From NCBI RefSeq assembly GCF_002886255.1, contig NZ_KZ614149.1, positions 806,001 to 870,000 of the forward strand: 64,000 nucleotides of DNA, read 5' to 3'. This document shows, piece by piece, positions 8,486 to 17,662 of the stretch. A model generated the notes under the pieces. It was given only the letters and a program-made list of their open reading frames with translations. It made no database searches and had not been told where the DNA came from. The translations under genes and the position numbers were made by a program. Within the stretch, counting starts at the first letter, position 1. Each line of letters begins with the position of its first letter. This DNA is from Alteribacillus bidgolensis (GTDB taxonomy: Bacteria > Bacillota > Bacilli > Bacillales > Marinococcaceae).

Positions 8486-9481
8486 ATGAAAGCAGTCGTA
8501 CATGAACATCAAACTGGAATGGACGGTCTTCATTATCGAAGCATGGAACAAATGGAACCTAAAGAAGGGGAGGTAAAAGTAAAACTGAAAACTGCCGGCT
8601 TAAATCACCGGGATTTATTTCTGCTTGAGCGGCATAAACCAACCGATCCTCCTATTATTCTGGGTTCTGATGGAGCAGGAATTGTCGAAATAGCAGGTCA
8701 AGGAGTAGAGAATGTAAAAATTGGCGATGAAGTAATCATTAATCCATCTATTGGATGGCAATATAATAGTGAGGCGCCGCCTGAGGGGTTTAACGTTCTT
8801 GGGTATCCGGAACACGGTACTTTTGCGGAATTTATTATTATTTCTGCTGATAACGTAGAGTCAAAACCTGAGTATTTATCGTGGGAAGAGGCAGGGGTAT
8901 TGTCATTGGCTGCATTAACTGCTTATCGGGCATTATTTACAAGAGGCCATTTGCGTGCTGGTACCACTGTTCTCATCCCAGGTATTGGAAGCGGAGTGGC
9001 AACTTTTTTATTACAATTTGCAAAGGCTGCTGGAGCAACAGTTTACGTGACTTCTCGTTCAAAAGATAAATGCGAAAATGCCCTTGAACTTGGTGCAGAT
9101 AAAGCTATTGACAGCAATGAAGATTGGAATAAGCAATTAAATAATGAAAAAATGGATCTCGTCATTGAATGTGTAGGTGCAGCAACATTTAACAAATCTC
9201 TTGATCAAGTTCGACGTGGCGGTACCGTTGTCACGTTTGGAGCGTCTGCCGGTGATAGAGTAGAAATCGATATCCGGAAATTTTTTTATGGCCAGTACAA
9301 TTTACTGGGAACTACAATGGGAAGCACTGAAGAATATAGAGAAATGCTGAAGTTTATACAAAAACACCACATAAAACCAGTGCTTGATCAAATATATCCC
9401 ATTGAACAGTTTAAGGAAGGTTTTTATCGAATGGAAAAAGGGGCTCAGCTCGGAAAGATAGGTTTTCATATAAATACTTAG
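8486..9481 (+). CDS. zinc-type alcohol dehydrogenase-like / quinone oxidoreductase-like protein
   Basis: A 331-residue medium-chain dehydrogenase/reductase. The N-terminal GroES-like domain has GLNHRDLFLLER and ILGSDGAGIVE; the Rossmann domain has IPGIGSGVATFLLQFAKAAG (about residues 168-187). The usual catalytic zinc ligands of alcohol dehydrogenases are not obvious, so it is closer to zinc-independent NADPH oxidoreductases such as B. subtilis YogA. AAGGAGGT at 8473-8480 fits ATG 8486 better than ATG 8483. It appears monocistronic. The substrate cannot be told from sequence. Confidence 0.85.
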   Translation: MKAVVHEHQTGMDGLHYRSMEQMEPKEGEVKVKLKTAGLNHRDLFLLERHKPTDPPIILGSDGAGIVEIAGQGVENVKIGDEVIINPSIGWQYNSEAPPEGFNVLGYPEHGTFAEFIIISADNVESKPEYLSWEEAGVLSLAALTAYRALFTRGHLRAGTTVLIPGIGSGVATFLLQFAKAAGATVYVTSRSKDKCENALELGADKAIDSNEDWNKQLNNEKMDLVIECVGAATFNKSLDQVRRGGTVVTFGASAGDRVEIDIRKFFYGQYNLLGTTMGSTEEYREMLKFIQKHHIKPVLDQIYPIEQFKEGFYRMEKGAQLGKIGFHINT

Positions 9482-9612
9482 CTAGTTGCGTAAGTTGGGT
9501 GTTTGCATACAGTATCGTTGAAAGTATTTTACAGGAGATTAGAACGTGCATGATTATTTGAAAACCTTTTTATAAATGATTCCGGTGAAGAGGAGCAGCA
9601 GACACCCAGCAA

Positions 9613-9775
9613 ATGTATGATACGTGTCAACAATACCTATTGTATATGGTTCAACTTCAAACTATGGAAAATCAGTTTTTTGGTCATCTGTAACAGCATG
9701 GATCTGGATTTGGTTCTTGTTATGTTTTCCCGCGCAGGTGTCGAAGATTCAGACGGTTCAGGTTCCCGTTTTTGA
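9613..9775 (+). pseudogene. possible frameshifted remnant of a small protein
   Basis: In the 529-base gap between the dehydrogenase and the Spo0E-like gene, one frame reads MYDTCQQYLLYMVQLQTM and stops near 9692. Another frame then continues SMDLDLVLVMFS, and the third offers CFPAQVSKIQTVQVPVF. Together these resemble small Bacillus spore-associated proteins with a DTC-YL-VQLQ start and a PA-V end, broken by frameshifts. This is a weak reading. The rest of the gap holds only a small hairpin (9843-9859, AAGGGTT/AACCCTT) followed by T residues. Confidence 0.25.
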
Positions 9776-10010
9776 CACTAAGATATATTGGTTCTCCCTT
9801 CTTCTATTGACATGTAATTGAGAAGGGAAAAAAGGCTGGCATAAGGGTTGGCAACCCTTCTACTTTTTAAAACTTCGTCGAAAAAAAATTTCTGCAGAAA
9901 CAATTTTCTACAATATTTTAATTCATTTTCATGTATGATAGGCTATGTGAATTCATAACAGCTAAGAATCTTTTCCAATAAAAACATACGTATTAAAAAA
10001 CATAGAGGAG

Positions 10011-10262
10011 ATGGAAACAATTTTTAGGGAAATGGTCTTGCTGAGTCAAATAACGTTGAAAAAAAAGGAAATGCATAGGAAAGCGGATCTTTACGGACTT
10101 ACTGATCCTAGAACAGTAGATTCGAGCCAGGAGTTAGATATTTTACTTAATGAATACCAAAGGATACAGACAAAATCAAAAAAAGTTTGTTCAATATTAT
10201 TAAAGAATTTTAAGGGATTTGGAACACTCGGCTTGCGGCCATTTAAAGGAAACCGCCTGTAA
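10011..10262 (+). CDS. Spo0E-family aspartyl-phosphate phosphatase
   Basis: An 83-residue protein whose first 55 residues fit the Spo0E family: a helix with LKKKEMHRKADLYGL, a short turn with DPRTVD, then SQELDILLNEYQ. The SQELD motif is the phosphatase signature that removes phosphate from Spo0A~P and so delays sporulation. AGAGGAGA precedes ATG 10011. The C-terminal 25 residues are basic and not part of the domain. It has no operon partner. Target (Spo0A or another response regulator) is inferred from the family. Confidence 0.85.
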   Translation: METIFREMVLLSQITLKKKEMHRKADLYGLTDPRTVDSSQELDILLNEYQRIQTKSKKVCSILLKNFKGFGTLGLRPFKGNRL

Positions 10263-10300
10263 ACCCGTGTCCTGCGGCAACGGAGGGATTAGTCCATCCC
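10218..10300 (+). other. possible structured RNA segment at the 3' end of the Spo0E-like gene
   Basis: GGAACAC (10218-10224) can pair with GTGTCC about 45 bases later and encloses a GCGG/CCGC helix. A separate hairpin GAGGGAT/ATCCCTT follows. The segment overlaps the last codons of the Spo0E-like gene and precedes a strong terminator. It matches no riboswitch consensus I know. It may only be chance pairing. Confidence 0.2.
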
Positions 10301-10347
10301 TTGTACTGTTGAGCAACTTATTCTATAGCCTTAACAGTGTCAAAAAG

Positions 10348-10384
10348 AACACTGCTTTCCTTTTGGGGAAGGCAGTGTTTTCTC
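10348..10384 (+). terminator. Rho-independent terminator
   Basis: A 13-bp stem with one G-U pair (AACACTGCTTTCC / GGAAGGCAGTGTT) around TTTTGG, followed by TTTTCTC. It closes the Spo0E-like transcription unit, 86 bases after the stop codon. Confidence 0.85.
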
Positions 10385-10468
10385 ATGAAATGAAAAGAAC
10401 AAATCACGCATATTAATGTATCCTTTTTCATGAAATTAAATAATAAATATTTTAAGGGGGAAGGGATA

Positions 10469-11128
10469 TTGTACTTTGTCCCAACTTATAATGAATATCT
10501 GTGGCACGATTGCAGCAAACGTATAATGACAGTCAATGGTGCAGGAAGCATTTTAACGGAACCAAACATAGCTAAAGTGCAGTTAGGAGTGGTGACTCAA
10601 GGCAGAGAACTTAGAGTCGCACAGCAGGAGAATGCCGTAATAATGAATCAGGTGGTCACTTCTTTGGTCGAAGCAGGAATCTATGAAGAAAACATTCAGA
10701 CTGTTGATTTTTTCATTACACCTCAATATGATTATGTGGACGGAAAACAGGAATTTAGAGAATTTCAGGTAACTCACATGATTGCCGTCACGATAGATAA
10801 CCTAAATCAAACTGGAAACATCATAGATACGGCTGTAGAAAACGGTGCTAACCGAGTATCAGATATTCATTTTTCGTTAGAAAATGCTCAACCTTACTAC
10901 CTGCAATCTCTTCGATTTGCTTTAGACGATGCCTCCGCAAAAGCCCAAACGACAGCTGAAACGATGCAGCTTCGTCTTGATCCTGCTCCGGTTGATATTA
11001 AAGAGCAATTTACTTCTCCTAATGTAAGGGATTCACCTCAAACGCTTGCATTACCTGCAGTGTCAATTGAACCCGGACAGTTAACCATTACTGCACAAGT
11101 AGAAGTTCAATTTCAGTTTTATTCTTAA
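10469..11128 (+). CDS. SIMPL domain-containing protein (DUF541)
   Basis: A 219-residue protein matching the SIMPL/DUF541 family: IMTVNGAGSILTEPNIAKVQLG at the start of the domain (only the core motif is family-typical), a middle TPQYDYVDGKQE region, and a C-terminal pair of beta strands ending ITAQVEVQFQF. TTG 10469 is preferred because AAGGGGG lies nine bases upstream; an in-frame ATG at 10430 lacks a binding site. Many relatives are exported, but no clear signal peptide is seen here. Function is unknown; some family members act in stress or signalling. Confidence 0.8.
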   Translation: MYFVPTYNEYLWHDCSKRIMTVNGAGSILTEPNIAKVQLGVVTQGRELRVAQQENAVIMNQVVTSLVEAGIYEENIQTVDFFITPQYDYVDGKQEFREFQVTHMIAVTIDNLNQTGNIIDTAVENGANRVSDIHFSLENAQPYYLQSLRFALDDASAKAQTTAETMQLRLDPAPVDIKEQFTSPNVRDSPQTLALPAVSIEPGQLTITAQVEVQFQFYS

Positions 11129-11131
11129 CTA

Positions 11132-11578
11132 TTATAGTACTTGATATATCTTCAATATCTTCACATAAAAAGACGTAATCATAAAGCATATGAGATAAGT
11201 GAGAAAAGTAAAGAAAATGTTCCATTCCCCGTAATAGTGAATCCTGTCCAATAAAACACCTAAATATTCAATGCACGTTGTAACGAATGCAAAAACCATT
11301 AGCAGTAAATTACTGTTCATTAGCTGTTTTACTTTAAAATAAGAAAAAAGATAGCAAATAAAGGGAAAATAACCAAAATTAAACGGAAGCACAGCTAAGG
11401 AAGGGTTGTCATGAAACGGTGCTACTAACCAATAGTATTGATATCCCCAGTCATTTGCTGCAAATGCAATGGAAATACCTAATGGATACAAGAAGATGAT
11501 AACTTTGGGATACTTTTTATATAAGAAGAAAGATAAGATCAATGGAATAATAAATCCTGCTACTATATTTAAAAACAT
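11132..11578 (-). CDS. CBO0543-family membrane protein
   Basis: 148 residues with four to five predicted membrane helices. The family-typical centre reads DWGYQYYWLVAPFHDNP and FNFGYFPFICYLF, with TCIEYLGVLL and IHYYGEWNIFFTF later. Members of this family occur in many spore formers in several copies and have no established function. It is divergent from the paralogue at 11722; the 143-base gap between them must hold both promoters. Its stop lies 4 bases from the SIMPL gene stop (convergent). Confidence 0.75.
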   Translation of the reverse strand: MFLNIVAGFIIPLILSFFLYKKYPKVIIFLYPLGISIAFAANDWGYQYYWLVAPFHDNPSLAVLPFNFGYFPFICYLFSYFKVKQLMNSNLLLMVFAFVTTCIEYLGVLLDRIHYYGEWNIFFTFLTYLICFMITSFYVKILKIYQVL

Positions 11579-11721
11579 TCCTTAACCTCCAGCTTCTCCT
11601 TGATTAACTTTTCCAATTAATGATTTTTTGATTGATTCTTTGCGATCTTAAGCAAGTATTCTTATAAGAATGAATAGTAGATTTTTCGTCTGGCTATCAT
11701 CTCATTAGAGGTGATTTTTAT

Positions 11722-12180
11722 ATGGCTGTAAATATTATATTTGGATTTATTATCCCCTGGATATGCGGCATTTTATTTTTCAAAGATGATAAAAATATAT
11801 TAAAAAAAGTGGTCCCATTTGTGAGTTTTCTTTCTGTTTTGATAAATGTAGCAGGCAATAAATATTGGCTTGTCATGCCGCGAGTAAAAAAATGGCAGTT
11901 TATCACTACTTTTCCACAAAATTTCGGTTACTTTCCCATTTTAGGATGTATCTTTATTTACACGCTATATAAAAAATATACATTTACTGACATATGGGTT
12001 ATCTTATTTGCTATTCTTTCTACAGCTGTGGAATATGTAATGGTTGTTATACGGAAAGTAGAATATAGGAAAGGTTGGACGATTATTCATACGTTTTTTA
12101 TTTATGCTATGTCTTTATGGCTGTTAAAAAACTATTATAATTGGATGGAAAATGATAGTACTGTAAGTAATGGTTCCTAA
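11722..12180 (+). CDS. CBO0543-family membrane protein (paralogue)
   Basis: 152 residues, four to five membrane helices. It shares with the divergent neighbour the pattern GNKYWLVMPRVKKW, PQNFGYFPILGCIF, STAVEYVMVVIRK and a last helix after RKGWTIIHTFF. AGAGGTGA lies upstream of ATG 11722. The pair probably arose by duplication followed by inversion. Function unknown. Confidence 0.75.
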   Translation: MAVNIIFGFIIPWICGILFFKDDKNILKKVVPFVSFLSVLINVAGNKYWLVMPRVKKWQFITTFPQNFGYFPILGCIFIYTLYKKYTFTDIWVILFAILSTAVEYVMVVIRKVEYRKGWTIIHTFFIYAMSLWLLKNYYNWMENDSTVSNGS

Positions 12181-12299
12181 AACGTAACCTGTCTAACCCC
12201 TTACAAACGAGGGCTCTTTAAGACAAGCAGCTCAGTTTTTCAAAAGTATTAGGATACCTTTCCGATAGGTAGGGAAAAATGGTGGTAAGGGGGGAAGAA

Positions 12300-13343
12300 G
12301 TGTTGTTATTTATTTTTGATTTAATGAAAAACGTAGTAAAAGCAAGAAAGCTTACGATTTTCTTTATTACCATTCTTTTTATAGCGCTAAGTTCTTTCTT
12401 TATTTCATATTTAGAGCCGGGTGTATTTACTTCACCTTTTCTTGGTTTCTGGTGGGTAATGACCACCATGACAACTACTGGTTATGGGGATTTGGTCCCT
12501 AAAACAATGGCTGGAAAGTTATTTGCGGTATTTTTATATATTTTTGGGGTAGGTTTAATAGGTGTAGTGATCGGAAAAATAGTGGAAAGTTTTGGGATAT
12601 ACAGAAAACTAAAGGAGGAGGGGAAATTGAGTTACAAAGGAAAAAACCATTATGTGATTGTTGGGTGGACGGAAAAAAGTCAAAATACAATTAAAGAGCT
12701 GCAGCTTGCTGACCCTGACGTTAATATCGTAGTCATTGATTCAGCGCCAAAAGCGCCATTTACGCCATCTGCACGTTTGTTTTATATAAATGGAGATATA
12801 ACCGATATAAATACTTATGAAAAAGCAAACCTAACATATGCAAAAGCAGTGCTTGTATATTCTCCTCATGGAATGATCGATGAAACCACTGCTGATGGAA
12901 TGACTTTACTCATTACAAGTTCTATAAAAAGTTTTATGAGACAAAACAATAAAAATGTTTATACGCTTGTAGAAATAAAAAAAGAAAACCATATAGCCAA
13001 TTTTAAGCATTTAGAAGTAGATGAGTTTGTGCTGGCGGGTGAAGCGTTATCTGATTTAATGGCAAGGTCCGCTATGTTCAAAGGATCGAGTACTTTATTT
13101 ATGAAGCTGTTAAGCAGGAAATATGATGTCAGCTTATGGAACGTACCTAAAAGAGAAAGCTGGGTAACATACCAGGATGCTTTTGAGGACTTAAAGAAAA
13201 AAGGAGCTCATTTAATAGCTGATAAAGATAACTTCAATATCATTAAACACTTAGATGAAACGTTGCCAATGGATTCGAAACTGTTTATTATTTGTGAAGA
13301 ACAAGTCTACAAAAAGGTAATGGATTCCATGAACGAAGGTTAG
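12300..13343 (+). CDS. potassium channel with RCK (TrkA-N) domain
   Basis: A 347-residue channel subunit. It has a first helix (residues 18-37), a pore loop with the selectivity filter TTTGYGDLVP (GYGD at 61-64), a second helix (about 72-93), then an RCK domain beginning HYVIVGWTEKSQNTIKEL with a Rossmann-like fold. This is the MthK/YugO layout; four pores are gated by a ring of RCK domains. GTG 12300 after AAGGGGGGAAG is preferred over ATG 12279. The ligand (Ca2+, c-di-AMP or nucleotide) cannot be judged. A terminator follows directly. Confidence 0.88.
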   Translation: MLLFIFDLMKNVVKARKLTIFFITILFIALSSFFISYLEPGVFTSPFLGFWWVMTTMTTTGYGDLVPKTMAGKLFAVFLYIFGVGLIGVVIGKIVESFGIYRKLKEEGKLSYKGKNHYVIVGWTEKSQNTIKELQLADPDVNIVVIDSAPKAPFTPSARLFYINGDITDINTYEKANLTYAKAVLVYSPHGMIDETTADGMTLLITSSIKSFMRQNNKNVYTLVEIKKENHIANFKHLEVDEFVLAGEALSDLMARSAMFKGSSTLFMKLLSRKYDVSLWNVPKRESWVTYQDAFEDLKKKGAHLIADKDNFNIIKHLDETLPMDSKLFIICEEQVYKKVMDSMNEG

Positions 13344-13372
13344 TTCTTGAGCAGGAAATCTCAAGAACTTTC
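13342..13372 (+). terminator. terminator of the K+ channel gene
   Basis: A perfect 10-bp stem (AGTTCTTGAG / CTCAAGAACT) with an 8-base loop starts at the channel's stop codon and is followed by a short T-rich stretch. Confidence 0.7.
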
Positions 13373-13459
13373 ATTGTGAAAAATTTCATAGGTGAACAAT
13401 CATCTTCTCTCTTCTAACATATTGTGACAACTTCACATAGAGTTGAGGGAGGAGTTCTA

Positions 13460-14368
13460 ATGAATACAATGATGCCGTTTCTTGAAGAGATGTTATCCCT
13501 TTATGGTATGGTTGTTATTGGATATATAGCAGGAAAAAAGGCCGTCTTAAACGCACATGCGGACCACATCTTACCCAATTAGTATTATTTATCACACTGC
13601 CTGCGTTAATACTGTTTTCTATGGATATTTCCTTTTCAAAAGCCTTAGTCCTAGACATGAATATTCTAGTTTGTTTATCTGTTTATATTTTATTTCTTGC
13701 TGGTGTGATAGGCAGTTTATGAGAAAGCGTTATGCATTATCTGCAGACCGGGAAAATGTTTTGGAAGGACTTATTATATTTATGAACCAAGGTTTTCTTG
13801 GTTATGCTGCCGCTTATATATTGTTTAATGAAGTTGGTATTGTGTATGCAACCATGTTTTAATGTCATATATTTAATATTATCTGTTCGTCCGTTCTAAG
13901 AATACAATATCGATTGGAAAAAAGTGTTTATTAATCCAGGTATTATGGCTGTAATGGGCGGGATGGTGATATTTTTTGCTTCTTTAAGCTGGCCTCAGCC
14001 TGTTTCAAGTTTATTAGAAATAGGCAAAATGACTATTCCTTTATCGATGATTCTGCTTGGAAGTTTACTCAAAAATGTCACCAGTAACGAAATATTAATT
14101 TTTACATGAAAAACAAGCTAATGTGGCAAGTGGCAGCCATCAAGCTTATTATTATACCGTTGTTGTTTGTTCCGGTAATCTATTTTTCCCTATCTCTTAT
14201 CCTCTAATGAGCATAGCTGTGCTGATTGTTGGTATGCCATCAGCTCCAACCATTTCGATATATGCGAAAAAATATGGAGGAGACACACAATTTGCTTCTA
14301 CGGTAGTATTTTTTACTACAACTGCGGCCATCCCGCTTTTATTTTTTTGTATGAAATTAATCTATTGA
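13460..14368 (+). pseudogene. AEC-family (auxin efflux carrier-like) transporter, multiply frameshifted
   Basis: A strong ribosome binding site (GAGGGAGGAG) leads into MNTMMPFLEEMLSLYG and VVIGYIAGKKAVLN, which stops at 13580. Other frames then supply QLVLFITLPALILFSMDISF, ENVLEGLIIFMNQGFLGY, VFINPGIMAVMGGM, PLSMILLGSLLKN and the last part SAPTISIYAKKYGGD. Joined they give a normal ~300-residue AEC permease, so four or more indels have broken the gene. Intact members export organic acids or similar anions. It is clearly non-functional. Confidence 0.85.
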
Positions 14369-14448
14369 TTAGACACTTTGATCAACAATCCTGTAAAGTA
14401 CGAGGAAGATAACTTAATAAGACTTGATGCAACGATAGGGTGAAAATA

Positions 14449-15648
14449 ATGGCAAAAAAAATAACACTTAAAGTAAAAAACAAGTTTATAAACAAATATA
14501 AAAATGGTTACCCATTATTGTTGAGAGAAGCCATTTTAAACGCAGAACAGTTAAAAAAAGAAGGAATGCTTCTACGATTAGCGGACGAAAACAACCGCTT
14601 CCTCGGAAAAGGTTATTACGGCAGGCAAAATAAAGGATATGGCTGGATACTGACTCAAAATGAAAACGAATCAATAAATCAGAATTTTTTCGATAATAAA
14701 ATAAGTAAAGCATTAAATAAACGTCGTTCTTTTTTTCAGGATAAAACAACGACTGCTTTTCGTGTGTTTAATGGAGAAGGTGACGGCATAGGCGGATTAA
14801 CTATTGATTATTATGACGGCTATTACGTTATTACATGGTACAGTCAGGGTATCTATGCGTTTCAGGATTACGTCCTTCGCTCATTACAGGATGTGACGGC
14901 CTTTAAAGGAATTTATCAGAAAAAGAGGTTTAATACTGGTGGTAAATATGTTGAAGAAGATGACTTTGTTACAGGCGTAAGAGGAGAGTTTCCTATTATT
15001 GTAAAGGAAAATGGCGTTCATGTGGCAGTAAATGTAAATGAAGGTCCGATGACGGGGATATTTTTAGATCAAAGAAATGTAAGAAAAGCGATCCGAGATA
15101 AATTTGCAAAAGGGAAAAGAGTTCTTAATACTTTTTCCTATACTGGTGCTTTCTCTGTGTTTGCTGCACTTGGCGGAGCAGAAAAAACAACCAGTGTAGA
15201 TTTGGCAAATCGAAGCCTGCCAAAAACGATAGAACAATTCAGTGTAAATGGATTAGATTATGAAGCACATGACATCAAAGTGATGGACGTTTTTAAATAT
15301 TTTAACTATGCTTTTAAAAAAGGAATTACTTTTGACATGATTATTCTAGACCCGCCAAGCTTTGCCCGTTCAAAAAAGCACACATTCAGCGCAGCCAAGG
15401 ATTATAAAGATCTGTTAAAACAAGCTATTAACATAACAGAAGATAATGGGGTTATTGCAGCGTCGACGAATTACAGCGGTTTTGGTATGGATAAATTTAA
15501 ATCGTTCATTAAGCAGGCTTTTAAGGAGACAGGAAAGAAGTATAAAGTGCTAGAGGAACATGATTTACCAGAAGATTTTCAAACGATCACAGCATATCCA
15601 GAAGGGAACTACTTAAAAGTTGTATTTATAAAAAAATATAGTAAATGA
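14449..15648 (+). CDS. class I SAM-dependent rRNA methyltransferase (RlmI-like)
   Basis: A 399-residue protein with an N-terminal PUA-like domain (about residues 1-80), a linking beta domain, and a Rossmann methyltransferase domain. SAM-binding NTFSYTGAFSVFAALGGA lies near residue 225 and the catalytic LDPPSFARSKK near residue 300. This is the layout of RlmI/YwbD, which methylate a cytosine C5 in 23S rRNA. ATG 14449 is chosen because AGGGTGA lies 8 bases upstream; an ATG nine bases earlier is less well placed. It is followed by the brxC-like gene after 15 bases. Confidence 0.88.
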   Translation: MAKKITLKVKNKFINKYKNGYPLLLREAILNAEQLKKEGMLLRLADENNRFLGKGYYGRQNKGYGWILTQNENESINQNFFDNKISKALNKRRSFFQDKTTTAFRVFNGEGDGIGGLTIDYYDGYYVITWYSQGIYAFQDYVLRSLQDVTAFKGIYQKKRFNTGGKYVEEDDFVTGVRGEFPIIVKENGVHVAVNVNEGPMTGIFLDQRNVRKAIRDKFAKGKRVLNTFSYTGAFSVFAALGGAEKTTSVDLANRSLPKTIEQFSVNGLDYEAHDIKVMDVFKYFNYAFKKGITFDMIILDPPSFARSKKHTFSAAKDYKDLLKQAINITEDNGVIAASTNYSGFGMDKFKSFIKQAFKETGKKYKVLEEHDLPEDFQTITAYPEGNYLKVVFIKKYSK

Positions 15649-15663
15649 AAGGAAGTTATTGAA

Positions 15664-16008
15664 GTGACTGCACTCACCGAATTGACAACAATGGAAGATT
15701 GGGAACATATTTTGGAAAAATCTAATGAGCAGGCAGTGATGATTATTAAACATAGTACTGCCTGCCCGATAAGTGCTGATGCATGGGAGGAAGTACAGGC
15801 TGGCGTTGAAGAAATGAGCGAATCAGAAGCAGAGTTTGTATTTGTTAAGGTTATTGAATCCAGGCCTGTCTCCCAGAAAATTGCAGATGATATAGAAATT
15901 AAACACGAATCTCCTCAAGCTATTCTTGTGAAAAACAAAAAGGCTGTGTGGGACACTTCACACAGCGATATTACAAAACAAGCGATTCAGAGTGCTGTTC
16001 GCAGTTAG
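15664..16008 (+). CDS. brxC: monothiol bacilliredoxin (YtxJ family)
   Basis: 114 residues starting at GTG 15664. The thioredoxin-like fold has its single active cysteine in HSTACPIS (Cys34), the TCPIS-type motif of BrxC/YtxJ. These proteins remove bacillithiol from mixed disulfides, so the cell is expected to make bacillithiol. It lies just behind the methyltransferase gene, and its stop overlaps the convergent oxidoreductase stop by four bases. Confidence 0.9.
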   Translation: MTALTELTTMEDWEHILEKSNEQAVMIIKHSTACPISADAWEEVQAGVEEMSESEAEFVFVKVIESRPVSQKIADDIEIKHESPQAILVKNKKAVWDTSHSDITKQAIQSAVRS

Positions 16009-17567
16009 TATCCAGAATCTTCGTCTGTAGCGTTTTCTAGCATGGTATGGTCTTCTCGCTGCAAAGGCTTTTCAGCTGGACCTTCTATGACTTCTCCTGT
16101 ATAGGAAAATCTTGAACCATGGCAAGGGCAGTCCCATGTCCTGTCGCCATGGTTCCACTCAACTTCACAGCCAACGTGGGTGCAGGTGGTATCAACGATA
16201 TGAACCTGCCCTTCTTTATCCTTATAAGCTCCTTTGCGTTTACCATCTATCGTTACAACAGCCCCTTGGTCAACAGCCAAATCATTCGTATTTTTATAAG
16301 GAATATCTAGTTTTCCTTTCACTAAATGTTTTGCAACATCTACGTTTTCCATAAAAAATTTCTTTAAACTTGGATCAGCGTAAAAACGGGAAGGTGAATA
16401 AAGGGTGGTATACGGGTTTTCTTTATTCAGCACGATATCGGTTAACAATTGTGCAGCCGCTGTCCCATTTGTCATTCCCCACTTACGATACCCTGTGGCG
16501 ATTAAAACTCGGTGCTGTGTCGAGGTGATTGTTCCTATATATGGAATTTTATCCAGTGTTGTTAAATCCTGGGTAGACCAGCGATAGACAATGTTTTCTA
16601 GACTGAAAACTTCATTTCCAAACGATTCTAACGCTTCATAATGTTCTAGAGTATCTTTACCTTGACCGGTTTTATGGCTCTCCCCGCCAATCAAAACTAT
16701 TTCTTCACCGTTAATGGATGCAGACCGCAAAGAGCGTGTTGGCTGGTCAACGCTTAAATACATACCTCCTGGGTACGCATCTTTCGTCTTAATACCTAAA
16801 ATATACGAGCGGTCAGCATACATTCTCGTGGAGTAAAAACCCGTTCCTTCATAAAAAGGAAAGTGGGTACAAGCAAGTATATGACTGCCTGTAATTCGGC
16901 GGCCGTTTCTCGTCAAAACTGTCGCTTCTTGGCTGTCTGCTTCCACGTTTACTGCAGTGGTCTGTTCAAAAATGAGACTGCCAGCATCTGTAATAACTTT
17001 TAAAAGGTGAGCTAAATATTTTAGAGGGTGAAACTGCGCCTGGTTTGGCATAGATAAGGCATTATTTACACGAATATTAAATGGAATGCTTTCGTTCAGG
17101 CTGCCGTCTATAGTTAGTTTTTGATAAGCTTCCCATTCTTTTTCCAGTTTTTGCGCATATTGATTGGTAGTAGCATATAAATACGCATCTTGTTTTTTAA
17201 AATCACATTCGATTTTCTGTTCATTAACGGTTTGTTCAATAAATTGAAGGGCTTCTGTGTTTGCTTCATAATACATTCTAGCCTTACTTTGCCCCATATG
17301 CTGGATGATTTCATCGTAAATAAGTCCATGTTGAGCTGTAATTTTGGCTGTTGTGTGCCCAGTCGTCCCATTTAATACGTGATCAGCTTCGATTAACGCA
17401 ACTTTTACTCCTTCTTTTACTAATCGATACGCAGCCGTAATGCCGGTAATCCCTCCGCCTACTATGACTACATCTGCTTTTACGTCGTCATGCAATGCAT
17501 CAAATGTTGGCAAATCGGCTGTATCCCGCCAATAAGGTTCTGGGAATTGCGGTAATTTTTCAGTCAT
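16005..17567 (-). CDS. FAD-dependent oxidoreductase with C-terminal Rieske [2Fe-2S] domain
   Basis: A 520-residue fusion. An N-terminal DAO-type FAD domain has the dinucleotide motif VVIVGGGITGITAAYR (about residues 33-48), and a C-terminal Rieske domain has cluster ligands in CTHVGC (from about residue 462) and CPCHGS (about 480). Similar to B. subtilis YhfW. ATG 17567 follows GGAGTG; a longer frame start at 17606 lacks support. The substrate is unknown. It faces brxC convergently with a 4-base stop overlap and is divergent from the TPP enzyme. Confidence 0.88.
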   Translation of the reverse strand: MTEKLPQFPEPYWRDTADLPTFDALHDDVKADVVIVGGGITGITAAYRLVKEGVKVALIEADHVLNGTTGHTTAKITAQHGLIYDEIIQHMGQSKARMYYEANTEALQFIEQTVNEQKIECDFKKQDAYLYATTNQYAQKLEKEWEAYQKLTIDGSLNESIPFNIRVNNALSMPNQAQFHPLKYLAHLLKVITDAGSLIFEQTTAVNVEADSQEATVLTRNGRRITGSHILACTHFPFYEGTGFYSTRMYADRSYILGIKTKDAYPGGMYLSVDQPTRSLRSASINGEEIVLIGGESHKTGQGKDTLEHYEALESFGNEVFSLENIVYRWSTQDLTTLDKIPYIGTITSTQHRVLIATGYRKWGMTNGTAAAQLLTDIVLNKENPYTTLYSPSRFYADPSLKKFFMENVDVAKHLVKGKLDIPYKNTNDLAVDQGAVVTIDGKRKGAYKDKEGQVHIVDTTCTHVGCEVEWNHGDRTWDCPCHGSRFSYTGEVIEGPAEKPLQREDHTMLENATDEDSGY

Positions 17568-17662
17568 TGGAGTCACTCCATTTCTTAAACGTAAGAAGTA
17601 TAACAAGTGTTTACATTTTATATAAATTCTATAACCCTCATTGATAGAAGGGATGGTAAAAA

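Noticed and set aside
10223..10233. ACTCGGCTTGC behind the Spo0E-like gene as an eighth repeat copy
   Set aside because: Only 11 bases match; the other blocks of the repeat (AAGTATAAG, TTTTTCTAAT) are missing.
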